Assembly: GCA_965153455.1 (NCBI GenBank) | Contig: OZ234494.1 | Coordinates: 1,240,001 to 1,304,000, forward strand | DNA: 64,000 nt | Direction of reading: 5' to 3' | Source: Sphagnum compactum | Lineage: Eukaryota > Bryophyta > Sphagnopsida > Sphagnales | Part shown: in pieces, positions 45,986 to 57,115 of the stretch | How positions within the stretch are numbered: position 1 is the first letter of the stretch | Layout: the number at the start of each line of letters is the position of its first letter | Position numbers and translations under genes: made by a program | The notes under the pieces: model-generated | What the model was told of the DNA's origin: nothing | The model's input: only the letters and a program-made list of their open reading frames with translations | The model's database searches: none

Positions 45986-48900
45986 ATGGCAGCAAAGCTA
46001 GAAGAATTGCTCATGAGCAGCAAGCTCAAGGTGGCGTGGGACTTATCGACTCCTGCAGCTGATATTGTTGCCAAAGTACGAGAAAAGGATCTGAGTGAAA
46101 TACAAACACTGGAATCAAAATGCAAGGATCAGATGGTCCCTCTTGCATTTAAACTTGCAAGAGGCCTGAAGGTCATACCCTTGGTGGCATTGCTGCTGGT
46201 TGGCAGAGGTGCAGTGCTGAATTCTGTGGCAAAAAAGGCAGCAGACCAAGGGGTGAAGAAGCTAGATACCATGGTTAACAATCCATCAGCTAAAAAGGTA
46301 GAACCCACATCTGTAAGTGGCCTTGTAAAAAAGGTAGAGGGTTATGATGATTCAGCAGGAGGGACCCTTGTAGATTTGGTTCTAGGAATGGCTTTAGCAC
46401 ACTTGTCTTCTTGCCCTTCAGTTAAGTTTTCTGACAAACTTGGCAAGACTAAATCCTATGTAGAGGAAGGAGGGGACACTGCAATGGAAGGCTCTAATCT
46501 CCACACAAAAAGCTCAAGTGATTTTGATGGAGGTGCGGTGTTTGAGGTTAAGCATAAGCAGCTGGAAGATTGGGAAGGTGGTGGCTTAGGTAGTGAGCAC
46601 CTGAAAGACTTTAGCAAATGGGATGAAAGCTTCACAACACTTAAACTTAGACAAGATACAGGTGACTGGGAAGAAGTCACATCCAAGTCTAGGAAGAAGT
46701 CAGCACCAGCACTAGATCTTAGGGATGTGGAAGGCAAGCTTAAGAAAACCCTAAGTTCTGGAGGAGCACAACCAGACCGTGGAGGAAACCTTAGGTTCTT
46801 TGGTGATAAAAGTCCAGCTATGGGAGATGATTCAAGTCCTAACTGTGAGATAGCAAGAAAGCTTCTAGAATGTTTACTTGTGTTCCGGCCAAGGCTGTCT
46901 GCACATGCTCAGAGTCCATTTCTGCCTCCACTTTTAAGAGCTGCCCAAGCAAACAACGAAGATTTTGTCTCCCTGCTGCTAGATGCTGGTGCTCCTGTAA
47001 ATGATCGTGATGCAGATGGCAATACTGCTCTTCATTGGGCTTTACGGCAAGCTACTACAGTAAACAAGCGTACGGTGAATTCACTTGTAGTCACTTGCCT
47101 TCTAGAAGCAGGTGCAAGTGTTACAGTGGGTAACAAACTTGGTGCAACACCTGTCCACACAGCAGCTGGTCATGGTCATTTTGAGGCACTCTCACTTATA
47201 CTCAACAAGGATGCAGGGGGAGTAAATATCATGGCTGCAACCAAAGAAACCCCTCTTCATTATGCAGTCAAGAATAACCATGTTGCATGTACTGCTCTTT
47301 TGTTAAAGCATGGCGCCAATCGAAATGTTGCCAGCCTTCGAAATCAGAAGCCTTTGCAGTTGGCTCCATCTGTTGAGATGCGTGTGCTTCTGATGATGGA
47401 CGACAAGATCATCAAAGAGCAGTCATGGGAGAGCTTACAAGAGATGCTGATGCAAGCTTCATCACCGGCTTCTTCACTTTTCTCTCTGGCCTCTCTGCAA
47501 CCACAGTCACAATTCTCTTCAGTGGCAGATGCAACTTCTGTGTCCTATGTGCCATCTTCTTTGTCACAGGCCTGGTTCTCACAGGGTTCTTCAATGCCTT
47601 CTCAATCAGGATTATCATCTTCTTTGCAGTCATTGCAGCCCCATCCTTCATCCTCACTCTCATTGTCTCAGTCTGTTTCAAGGCCTCCTGTATCCTTGCA
47701 GATGTATCCCTTCTCACGACCTCATTCTCAAGATGGAAATCCTTTTGATTGGTTAGCCCCACAAACACACTCTATTAATGGACGAGAGGCAGGACATAGT
47801 GAAGGGGAATTCTTTAAGGAGTCTGTGAACTTACCACAGTATAAGACAGTAATGTGCCGCTTCTATGCATCTAGTGAGGGTTGTGCATGGGGAAGCAAAT
47901 GCCATTTTGCACATTCAGAGGAAGAACTTTTGAGCGCTGATAGGATTGATAGTTCAGATTATAGAATGGGGGGAAGCCAAGGTGACAGCGACGGTGACCA
48001 ATCGCTTAAAAACTTCAAGACAAAGCTTTGTGCACACAATGAAAAGACAGGAAAATGCCCGCATGGTTCTAGATGCACATTTGCACATGGTCCTGGAGAG
48101 CTCCGAGGAGCAGTTTTTACACCTAGCAGCATTCGGCCAATTGTGAAGACTGAGTCAAGGCCATCTACAGCTCCCTCTCAGGGGTCAAGTGTCACCAGTG
48201 AAAAGGGGGATGAATACTTGAGTGCGAGAAAGGTCTTTGTGGGTGGCCTTCCACATTTTGTTCAGTCTGAGGAGCTGTGGGAGTTTTTTGAACAAGAATT
48301 TGGGAAAGTGGCTGATGCTGTGGTTATTTGTGGTATTGATGCTGATGGGAAGTCACGATCAAGAGGTTTTGGATTTGTTGTATTTGACCAGCCAAAGCCT
48401 GCAGAGATAGCTGTACAGCGCCATTATTTACCTTTTCGGGGCAAGAAAGTGGAGGTGAAACGGGCAATGGCACGCTTTGATTATGGGGATGAAACTAAAC
48501 CGAGTTCTCCAACTTTTCCTACTCCAACTGCAACTTCCTCTGCTTTCCATTCCACTGCCCCAGGTTCTGGATCTCTTCCTCTTTCACCATCCAGTCCTGA
48601 AGTTGAGAGAATGGAGGAGGTGTTCCAAGTTGCACAGCAGGCCTGGTCTTTGCCGCCCTTGGCTGTCAATCTGGCTAGCAATAATGCTCCTGTAGATAGC
48701 ATATACGCATCTTCTCACAGCACCTCAACTTTCTTTCCTGAACAAAGTGTGTCACCACAAGTCAATCCTGATAATTCCTCTCATCTCCTACCGGATTCCA
48801 GTAATCATGTATTAGCACATCAACGTGCACCGACACTTCCTCAAAATTCAGGGACTATGATTGGAAGTGGTAGCTTTCCAGTTCAGGATAGTGGGAATTA

Positions 48901-49282
48901 TTTTCACAACTTTGGACATCTGTTTCCCCAGGGTAGCAGTCACTCCCTAGATTCAGTTCTTGTTAAAGAACAGGGCTCTTTACTTGAACCTGTAGGGTCA
49001 AATCTTTCTCGACATCCATTCACTTCTCCTTCCTTTCCTCATCCAACCCCTGCTTTGCACCTCAACTCACTTCCCATTGATTCTGCAACTCTTCCTTACT
49101 TAAATGGGAGTATTGCACCCCACCCTTTGAATCATAACATCAACCATGGATCACAGTCTTTCTATTCTAGTTTGCCTGGAGCTTCATCATATGCAATGCC
49201 ATATGAACATCCACAAGACAGAGTTAATGAAGAAGAAGAGTTCTCGGAGCTGTTAGCAATGCTGCAAGGAGGAAAACTTTAG
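45986..49282 (+). CDS. Ankyrin repeat + tandem CCCH zinc finger + RRM protein, single coding exon
   Basis: Likely cytoplasmic or nuclear RNA-binding regulator. From the first in-frame ATG at 45986 it is 1098 residues without an intron. Order: N-terminal helical part (1-90); disordered part; ankyrin repeats (about 310-465, with NEDFVSLLLDAGAPVNDRDA, DGNTALHWA, LGATPVHTAAGHGHFEALSL and ETPLHYAVKNNHVACTALLL); Ser/Gln/Pro-rich linker; two CCCH fingers, both C-x8-C-x5-C-x3-H (CRFYASSEGC at about 622 and CAHNEKTGKC at about 680), each led by a YKT or FKT tripeptide as in tristetraprolin; one RRM (about 748-831) with RNP2 VFVGGLP and RNP1 RGFGFVVF; and a long Ser/His/Pro-rich tail ending EEEFSELLAMLQGGKL, a possible docking motif. 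Each domain is clear. The joint arrangement differs from the plant RR-TZF ankyrin proteins I know. Target RNAs are unknown. Confidence 0.9.
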   Translation: MAAKLEELLMSSKLKVAWDLSTPAADIVAKVREKDLSEIQTLESKCKDQMVPLAFKLARGLKVIPLVALLLVGRGAVLNSVAKKAADQGVKKLDTMVNNPSAKKVEPTSVSGLVKKVEGYDDSAGGTLVDLVLGMALAHLSSCPSVKFSDKLGKTKSYVEEGGDTAMEGSNLHTKSSSDFDGGAVFEVKHKQLEDWEGGGLGSEHLKDFSKWDESFTTLKLRQDTGDWEEVTSKSRKKSAPALDLRDVEGKLKKTLSSGGAQPDRGGNLRFFGDKSPAMGDDSSPNCEIARKLLECLLVFRPRLSAHAQSPFLPPLLRAAQANNEDFVSLLLDAGAPVNDRDADGNTALHWALRQATTVNKRTVNSLVVTCLLEAGASVTVGNKLGATPVHTAAGHGHFEALSLILNKDAGGVNIMAATKETPLHYAVKNNHVACTALLLKHGANRNVASLRNQKPLQLAPSVEMRVLLMMDDKIIKEQSWESLQEMLMQASSPASSLFSLASLQPQSQFSSVADATSVSYVPSSLSQAWFSQGSSMPSQSGLSSSLQSLQPHPSSSLSLSQSVSRPPVSLQMYPFSRPHSQDGNPFDWLAPQTHSINGREAGHSEGEFFKESVNLPQYKTVMCRFYASSEGCAWGSKCHFAHSEEELLSADRIDSSDYRMGGSQGDSDGDQSLKNFKTKLCAHNEKTGKCPHGSRCTFAHGPGELRGAVFTPSSIRPIVKTESRPSTAPSQGSSVTSEKGDEYLSARKVFVGGLPHFVQSEELWEFFEQEFGKVADAVVICGIDADGKSRSRGFGFVVFDQPKPAEIAVQRHYLPFRGKKVEVKRAMARFDYGDETKPSSPTFPTPTATSSAFHSTAPGSGSLPLSPSSPEVERMEEVFQVAQQAWSLPPLAVNLASNNAPVDSIYASSHSTSTFFPEQSVSPQVNPDNSSHLLPDSSNHVLAHQRAPTLPQNSGTMIGSGSFPVQDSGNYFHNFGHLFPQGSSHSLDSVLVKEQGSLLEPVGSNLSRHPFTSPSFPHPTPALHLNSLPIDSATLPYLNGSIAPHPLNHNINHGSQSFYSSLPGASSYAMPYEHPQDRVNEEEEFSELLAMLQGGKL

Positions 49283-49730
49283 CTAGAAAACTTCCCTGAG
49301 TGTGCACCTATCTTGCTGCATCCTCTACAATATCCTGAGTTCTTGTTTCATAGCTCATTGAGACACAAGAGAGGCTTTGTCATTGCAAGTGAAGGTTGAG
49401 GATATTACCGATGCATAGTCATAGAAGATTCTCCTCTTCATGTTCTGAACACTTTTAGGACATGGGGGAAATTACAGAACCATTGTCATCATTTTTCTCT
49501 GGTAATGTCTGAGATTATGATATCAGGAAATTGGACACAGACCTTGGTTGATAAACTTTTGATTTGGTAAACTGGTTTATTTTGTGGTGGGAGTGTGGTT
49601 ATTTTCATTACTCATGTGCCTGGCAGTCTGTGGATTTCAGCAACAGAATCTGCAACAAGGTTCAAGGCTGTTTTTGTGACTGACTTTGTTAGGGGAAAGT
49701 TGTAACTAATGGCCATTGTTCTCCTCTCCT

Positions 49731-50094
49731 GCCTTCAGATTGTGTAAATTGTGCTCCTTCTTTTTGTGTCTCCCTGTGAGATGTGGGAGTTTCTCATTTC
49801 TAAATGTCTCTCAGCTGAATTTTATGTGCTCAATGTTGCCTAATTTGTGCTTCTTTTTTTGTGTGCCAGCCTTTGGGTTATGTTTGAAATGTTATGTGGA
49901 ACCTCATCACTTTTCAGTGTCTCTCTGCTGAATTTGTATGTGCTCAAGGTTGTGTATTCTTCTGCCTTCAGGTTGTCTAAATTGTTCTCCTTTTTTTTGG
50001 TGCCTCCCTTTGGGTCATATTTGAAATGTGATGCAGAAACCTCCTCATTTTACAGTGTTTCTCTGCTGAGAATTTGTATATGGTCAAGGTTGTA
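49731..50094. repeat. Three diverged tandem copies of about 110-140 bp
   Basis: Copies begin near 49731, 49840 and 49956. Shared words are TTGTNTAAATTGT(G/T)CTCCTT or TAATTTGTGCTTC, TTTTTGTG, CCCT(T)TGGGT, CAGTGT(C/T)TCTCTGCTGA and TGTATGTGCTCAAGGTTGT. They fall in or just after the 3' UTR of the ankyrin/CCCH gene. Confidence 0.7.
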
Positions 50095-50261
50095 CAGGGG
50101 CTCTGCATCCAGACTCCTTTGGCCCCTCTCATGTGTTGTAAAACAAAACACCATGTGAAAGGCATCCTAACTGGAGATGGACACTAAACCAACCCCATCC
50201 AATTGCAAGAGGAAAGGATAGGTACATCAATTTATAGTGGTTGAAGCAATTTGCTTTGGCT

Positions 50262-50480
50262 GATGCATTGTGATACCCACTTGTCCTCATTGATCTGTAT
50301 CCCTCGGTGCGTTCATTCCTTATCATTGCTTGTCCTCACTGATCTGTTTTTGTTGATTGTTTTCTTTCCTTATCCTCACAATATTCATTCCTGTCCTGAC
50401 AGATCTGTGTTGGGTGATGCTCACTCTTTCTTATCCTCGCAATGTTCATCCTTGCCCTTACAAATCTGTTTTGGGTGATG
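50262..50480. repeat. Four diverged tandem copies of about 57-73 bp
   Basis: Each copy contains TTGTCCTCA(T/C)TGATCTGT or a variant (CCTGTCCTGACAGATCTGT, TTGCCCTTACAAATCTGT) and a TTCCTTATC(C)TC(A/G)CAAT stretch. Confidence 0.7.
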
Positions 50481-51361
50481 CAGTTGTCACCTCATGACTT
50501 CTGCAGATCTCACTAGGCTGAAGTAGGAACTTGGCCATACATTCTTAACTGTTTCGTACAGCCAGGGCAGAGCCAAGGTATGATGTCAATAAATGCCTTG
50601 TTTGCTATTTGTTTGATGTAATATTTTAGAGAAGAATTATTTCTCTCAACACTTAAATTGATATCTGCAAAATTTTCGGTTTTATGTGCATACCAACTTG
50701 TGCAGATTTCCATACAAGCAAGGATTACATCTCTACATAATTGTGAGATCATGGAACTATATTTGATTTCATTTCACTAGATAAACAAGAGGGCAGAAAA
50801 CCAATCTGAGTCAATAAGTCCTTCTTGAGCACACTACTTAAATTATGACATTAATTTCCATGCCCTCGTCAAAAGCCCTGGATGTTCACAACCATGATAT
50901 TGCAGACAGACATCCACAATAAATGCTTCAAATGCAACCATCTTGTCAATTGGGGCCAAATCAAAAACAAAGATACACAAGAATCAGTGGTGACTAGCAG
51001 CAAAGTATCAGACCAGTACCTTCATCATGAATGGCAGCAGCAACTAGCTCCCATTAGTCCTGACAAACTTATTCAGCTGCTGACTCAGGGTGCAAATAAG
51101 TACTATAAACAATAGAAAGAAAAGTATATAATATGTCTCAAATATTTGGGCTAATGGTCGTACACAACTGTGTCAAGGACTTCCAGAATCAGTGGGAACA
51201 TTGATATGGGCTACTAAGCATTCAAAAAGAATTCATAGCCAACAAAACAAAAGTCATTAGTATGGACTCATTCAAGCCACAACGACAAACTTGTGAAAAG
51301 CCAGCTAAGAGTGAACATATCCTAGATTGCCCCCTGTACAAGCCAGCAAGTAAGCCAAAGG

Positions 51362-51364
<3 letters not shown>

Positions 51365-51392
<28 letters not shown>
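51365..51392. repeat. GA dinucleotide microsatellite
   Basis: Fourteen uninterrupted GA units in intergenic DNA, flanked by unique sequence. Confidence 0.9.
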
Positions 51393-51393
<1 letters not shown>

Positions 51394-52012
51394 TTGCCAA
51401 ATACAGGGTAGTTGTCCGCACCACTTCCTGCATCCTGAACATGTCCTTTAAGCCATACCCACTGATGATTACTTAGGATGCAAAATGTAGGCTGCTTTAG
51501 CCACTGGAATACATAGGGTCTGCAAGACTCAACAACACATGAAATTTGAACCATAGCCTGACTTGCCTGCTACATGAAGACATGTACAAAATCCTCTTTT
51601 CCAAGAAGAAAGAAGCAACAATGTAAGCGTTGAGACAGTTTAATTCCTCTCTTTATTTATCCGGAATAGAAGAACTGGGAAGCAAGCCGTGGTCTCCCCC
51701 CCCCCAGAGATATATCCTGAAATGGAAAAAAAAGACCTATGCTAAAAAGAAAGACAATGCACAACGATGCCACAGTCTTGACCTGTCTCACTTGAGAGAA
51801 CGTTTTACAGCAGCAAGGAAAGAGGGAGGAAAAACAGCATTCAAGAACCACAAGAAAGCAGCGTATATAGCCTTGAGCAAGCGGCCACAACTCTCTCTTA
51901 TAAAACTGTAGAGCCTGAAAACTTTACAGTCCAGCAGCAGGAGGCTAATATCATCATCCACCTTCTTCTTCTCCTCCTCCTCCTCCAGCTGGTGCTTCGT
52001 CTTCTCTCTTCC

Positions 52013-52471
52013 TCAGTTCAAATCCTCCTCCTTGTGCGTCTCGACGACCAGATCGGAAGTTGGATACGCGGCGCACGTGAGCACAAAGCCGGCACCAACC
52101 TGATCGTCGTCCAAGAAGGAGCCATCGGACTGGTCGACAGAGCCGGACTTGATTATCCCGGCGCATGAGGAGCAAGCCCCAGCACGACAAGAATACGGCA
52201 AGTCGAGTCCCGCCTCTTCGGCAGCGTCCAGGAGGTAAGTATCTCCGTCGACTTCCACTTCCTGCTCACCGTCGGGGGTGACAAACTTGACTTTGTAGGC
52301 TGTGACCCGCCCCATACTCCCCCGACTACTCAACCCGAACGCTTTGTTTACCGCCACTTTGGAGCTCCTCAACGTGCAGCTACTGCTACTCCTCTGCTGC
52401 CTCAGAGAAGACGAACAAGAAACGGCCATGGACGGCACCACCACCATGTTTACTGCCAGTGCACCTGCCAT
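52013..52471 (-). CDS. Plastid [2Fe-2S] ferredoxin precursor, intronless, complete
   Basis: Photosynthetic-type ferredoxin that passes electrons from photosystem I to FNR and other stromal enzymes. The 152-residue precursor starts at the only in-frame ATG of the right region (52471); the frame is open further upstream but has no ATG. Residues 1 to about 55 are a Ser/Arg-rich, acid-poor transit peptide. The mature part begins near [14 protein letters not shown] and is about 97 residues. Cluster ligands are Cys95, Cys100, Cys103 and Cys133 in the canonical C-x4-C-x2-C-x29-C spacing ([17 protein letters not shown]). The acidic C-terminus ETHKEEDLN is typical. Its GC content is well above the surroundings. 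The lack of introns is normal for plant ferredoxin genes. Upstream lie GTGA and GA repeats (about 52766-52839). Confidence 0.95.
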   Translation of the reverse strand: MAGALAVNMVVVPSMAVSCSSSLRQQRSSSSCTLRSSKVAVNKAFGLSSRGSMGRVTAYKVKFVTPDGEQEVEVDGDTYLLDAAEEAGLDLPYSCRAGACSSCAGIIKSGSVDQSDGSFLDDDQVGAGFVLTCAAYPTSDLVVETHKEEDLN

Positions 52472-52765
52472 AACGACGACCGAGCAAACCCAGGGATAAC
52501 AAACGGAGAAGAGCAAAGGCTGCAGACACGCACCGCGAGGACGAGAACGACGAAGGCAATGCAGCTCGCAAGCGAAGAAGAAGAACAAGAAGGACGAGGA
52601 GAAGGAGAAGCAATGCTACTGTACTGAAGAGCTCGCCAAGAATCGCCATCCTCCGTTCGTTCTCGCCCTCCTCTATCGCCGACAAACCTCTCTCATCTGC
52701 CAGCTGGCACATTCTGCTCCACTCATTGGTGGCTCTGTGGACACCGCGAATAGTAGTGAGATAAG

Positions 52766-52875
52766 GCTGAGTTAGTGAGTGGGTTAGTGAGTGGGTAAGT
52801 GAGTGAGTAAGTGTGTGTGTGAGAGAGAGAGAGAGAGAGCCTTTCTCAGTGCCAGTGTTTTTTTTTTTTTTTTCC
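52766..52875. repeat. Compound GTGA/GT/GA microsatellite and T-run upstream of ferredoxin
   Basis: Repeats of GTGAGTGG and GTGAGTAAGT pass into GTGTGT, then about nine GA units (to 52839), then a run of about sixteen T. On the ferredoxin strand this is a CT/CACT-rich leader or promoter stretch. Confidence 0.8.
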
Positions 52876-54680
52876 GGTGTGAAATTTCGCCAAAATGTCA
52901 AAAAATTAAATTTAAAAGGAAAATACTCTCTCATAATAACTATGCCCTTTTTTTCCTGAAAAAAACTTCCAATTTTTTTAAGCAATTTGATTTTGGAAAA
53001 AAAAATTCACCAAAATTAGACTCTGATTTTTAGTTTGGTAGTGACTTGTTTTGAGGCTAAATTTTCGCCATTTTGTGGGAAATATTTTGTGGGAAAAAAA
53101 AAGAATATTTTATCACAAACTTCCTTTTTTTTTTGAGAAAAAATAATGGGTTTTAGAAGTCTTTTTTTTCTGGGGAAGTAAGTAAGTTAAGTTCACTCCA
53201 TTCACAACAAAAACTAGCCAATTTTAGGCCAATTTGAATGTCAAAATTTTTAAGAACTCAAATGATATTGGGATTGGATTGTGTGCACTAGATAGATATG
53301 TGGCTCTCAAAGTCCTTATCTGCAAGTCCTTCAAGGAAAACTTTTAAGAAGTTAGTTTTTTAGCCATGTTCCTTATGGCTTTGTGGATGAAGATTTCTTT
53401 AGATTCTCATGAGAGTTATGTATATCCACATGCTTGAATGTGAGGTATGAAAGTAGTCTCATCTTGATGCTAAGTTAATGTTAAGAAAGCCTATTCTATT
53501 TTATTATTTTATTACTACTATTATTATTATTATTATTATTATTTTTGGCCTTCATACCAAGGATGTTCGCCAACATCAAATCTTACGTGGCACACAATGT
53601 TAATTGAGTGTTAACTTGATGTTAAGTGGATGGTACCTTAGTAGATTTTATAAAATAAAAGCACAATGTTAGGTAATAAGCCCATAAAAAAAGGTTTTAG
53701 GTCAATGTTAAATTAACAAAATGTTTTTTTTAATGATTTTCGTAGGTTTGGATGAGTGTAAAAAATTAATTCTTAGATCAATGTTAATTTAAATAGGTAA
53801 TTTTATTTTTTATGTGACGTTATTTAAATATTAAATTATTTAGCAATATGGGGCTTTAATGATAAGTTTGATGACAACAATATTAGAGCTAATATTTAAC
53901 TGAGGAAATGTTACATTTGAACTTAGAGAACCTCGTTTAGCCTTGGGGTGGGATATCTACAATATTTAAAAATAAACCCAAAAAAATCTAGGGTTTTTAT
54001 CATGGTAATAATGTAGGCCTTAGTTCACCCAAGGCAAAGCCTTGACTAAAACTATTATGTGTTGGGAGCTTTCTTTTGCCCCATTAGCAAAAAGTTTATT
54101 TGAAGATGGCTATGATTTAAAATGCGAAGGTTCAAAAATTGACTCATATTTTAAATTTAAAGGTGAATTTTTTTGTTATACTTGGAATTAGGTTTAAACT
54201 GTTTGGCCATTTTTTTGCAAATAAACCTTTTTAGGTACGTGTTAAATTATTTTTGAAATTTAACAACTACTTTTAACAAATTGTACTATTGCACACATAA
54301 TGCAAAGTTTAAACTACAAGTACAATTAAACAAGAAACATATTTACATATGAACCTTTACTAGTAAATATAAGCATTTTGTGGGAAAATTGAACCCTTCA
54401 AAGTAGACATTCCAACACAAATGATTTACAAAACCACGAGTTAGTACCAAGTTACAACAAATGCAAAAATAAATCATTTGTAGTGGATTGTGGAAGGAGG
54501 GTAGAAAATGCCAACATCATGCAAAAAAAGTTGTGTGGCTTGTAAAATAGTTATTGAATTTAACAATATGGAACAACCAACACATTTTTTGCCTTTGCGA
54601 TAGAGCAATTGCACAAAGCATGTATTGCCTATCCATCATAACAATATCAATGACAAGCTCCTTGCCACTACTCAATGCAA
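52876..54680. other. AT-rich intergenic region, nothing recognised
   Basis: Contains a TTA/ATT microsatellite at about 53505-53542 and several TTAATGTTAA-type words between 53460 and 53790. No gene seen. Confidence 0.5.
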
Positions 54681-54689
54681 TTTACATAC

Positions 54690-55990
54690 ATGAAATTTTA
54701 CAAAGTATATAATTGTTGTGCAAACATGTGCACAACAAATGGCAAGTGGGTAATGAACTTATTGCAAAACTTTGATTTCATAAAAGCTAGAATAGAGAAA
54801 CAACTCTCAACCTCCATGCTACCTACTATTTGCACCATGGTTAATTTAGCCAATTTCACATACTTTGGGATGTTGGAGACAAGTACCCTAGATGTCATCA
54901 CAAGGTGCCACATTTTGGTTAAAGGATTCAAGACAAAAGGGGGTAACACATATTATCGCAATTGATTTCATTATGAGCTTGAATATGCCTTGTTAGCAAT
55001 CAAGGTCAATAACATTGAACACCTCTCCATTGTTTGTTCTTATTCATCCACCTTATACGTTTTGCCATAATAGAAAATTATTTTAATAACTTGAATGTGT
55101 TTGACAAATGATGCATCACATTTTGGTTGTAACTGACATTAGGGATATACAATCCCAAAAACATCCATGACAAAATGGGCATGAAAGGCAAAAAGGAAAA
55201 AGTTAAAGGCTTACCTTTGCACTAGTTCTTCACCACTGATTCAACCACAATAAATACATCTTCTTTCAACATTGAAGGCAAGATAGTTTGCAAATCTTGA
55301 TGAATTGCTCAAACATGTTGGCCATTTAATTCAAGGTCAAATGTGGAATTCTAAAATTCAAATAAGATATCCATCACATTTGGATGTTTTGATGCTTTAA
55401 ATTCTAGCAATGATTTGAAGGCCTAGAAATTATCAACAATGAACCTAGAAGTTTGATCAATAGATATTGTAAACATCACATTGATAAACCTTTATGGTTG
55501 CCATGAGGTCACACATTAACACATCTTTAGATTGTGAAAACTTGATGAAAACATGCAAAATTCAAGTAATGGCAAAATGTTAGCAAGTCCAAGCAAAGTT
55601 GAAGGTCACAAAGGTGTTCATAATTCAACATAGCTTGTTGGTTTGTAAGGTTGTCCAAGGCCATATTCACAAGGAAAGTTGTGTATTCTACCATAATTCT
55701 TTTGGTAGGGCTCAACATTCTTGTCTTGACATTTTGAAGAATTTCATTTCCCTTTGTTGTCATGATATTCACAAATTTTGTGAATTCCAAGTGCCTCTTA
55801 AGTGAATGTGCAAAATAGGAATACAAACATTGTAGTAGATTCTCATGGTGCATCACCAAAGGCAAACCCGACAATGTCTAGGCCACCAAATTAAAGAAGT
55901 GGGCCATACAATGAACTTCAAAAGAATGAGGAGCATAAGTGTCATGAATTTGTTTTGTAACACTAGGGTACAAATGGGATAACATGAGTC
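54690..55990 (-). mobile_element. hAT-like transposase remnant
   Basis: Two open pieces on the minus strand belong to one decayed transposase. The C-terminal piece (about 54698-54949) has IVGSMEVESCFSILAFMKSK and THLPFVVHMFAQQLYTL, like the hAT dimerisation region (serving as SVEDERCFSTLxFMKSKLRNRL). The upstream piece (about 55527-55874) has GLPLVMHHENLLQCLYSYF, NVKTRMLSPTKRIMVEY and LNYEHLCDLQ, as in the KRAB/TTF-type hAT proteins of plants. In between, recognisable frames are broken by several stops. No terminal inverted repeats were located. Confidence 0.6.
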
Positions 55991-56504
55991 ACACCCACTT
56001 GCTTTTTGACTACTTTTGTGATTGCTTTTGGGGAAATATTCTTAAAATATTCTCGAAATATTCTTGATTTTTAAAAAAAAAATCTTTAAAAAATTAAATA
56101 GTTTATTCATACTATTTTATTAAGGTTTATGTTAAAATTTTGGCAAAAAATGATATTTTAAAAAAATTCAAATCCATTTACAAGTTATTTTATTCCTTAA
56201 AAGCAAGTGTTACAATGCTTAATGAGTGTTTTTGTTATTTTTTACTCATTGGATGAATTTCAAATTAATTCACATGTTCCCATGATATATAAAAAATACA
56301 ACTATATAAACAAATCTTATAATTTCAACATCAAATTACATTACGACTTTAAAACATGAGAAAACCAAGCAAGTGTTACACTTGCTATGGTATGTGTTAT
56401 TCTGACTTCACCCATCATTTTTTGTGCCCTAAAACACATTAACACCATCTACCCCAAAATAGATGAACTTCTAAGTAATCTCATTATGAAAAATATGGGT
56501 GTTT

Positions 56505-56580
56505 TGCAACTGGCCTTGCAACTCAATTTTTGAGTTGCAACTAGCCTTGCAACTCAATTCTTGAATTGCAAATGACAATT
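56505..56580. repeat. Palindromic and tandem TTGCAACTCA repeats
   Basis: TTGCAACTCA and its exact complement TGAGTTGCAA flank ATTTT at 56516-56540. The unit GCAACT(G/A)GCCTTGCAACTCA is then repeated once directly at about 56537, with a second looser palindrome. Further single copies follow up to 56720. Confidence 0.75.
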
Positions 56581-56954
56581 GCAAGTCATTGTATTTATAT
56601 GCTATGAATGCTATCAGACAAGTTGCATGAATTATAACTCACCATATATATAGTGCAACTCATTGAAACTCAATTGCAACTTAATAAAAAACAATTCGTT
56701 TTCAATTACTATGCAACTCCATTATAATTACACACATGATGTCATGATGACATCATTAATTGTCATCCATCTATTAAAATCTGACATGTGGCATTATGAA
56801 GATTTTTAGACATTATTTTTTTTTGAAATATTGATTTCCATCATCCATTATGATTGTTAATGATGGTGTGATATTGTGACGCATGACACAATAAAAAAAT
56901 GCCACATGCCATATCAATTGTATTTTGAAAAAAAAAAAATAAAAAAAAAATTTA

Positions 56955-57115
56955 GTAGCTTGGTAGGTCATACATAACCATAGGTGGGAAGGTTGGTAGG
57001 ATTTAAGACTTACATACCTACATATTTACTTAGGACCTACCTACCTACTTACATAAATAGGTAGAAAAGTAGGACCTACTTACCCACCTAGGTATGTAAG
57101 TAGGTAGGAAAGCAC
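56955..57115. repeat. TAGGTA/TACCTA-rich tetranucleotide block
   Basis: GGTAGG and ACCTACCTACTTAC runs alternate on the two strands, ending ATGTAAGTAGGTAGG. It matches the blocks near 35.5 and 44.5 kb. Confidence 0.7.

Larger units (their letters stand above)
49283..52012. other. Intergenic region with two tandem repeat families
   Basis: The first 500 bases are likely the 3' UTR of the upstream gene. Two tandem families at about 49731-50094 and 50262-50480 follow, then unremarkable DNA and a GA microsatellite at 51365-51392. Bases 51600-52012 are likely the ferredoxin 3' UTR. No gene recognised. Confidence 0.5.
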
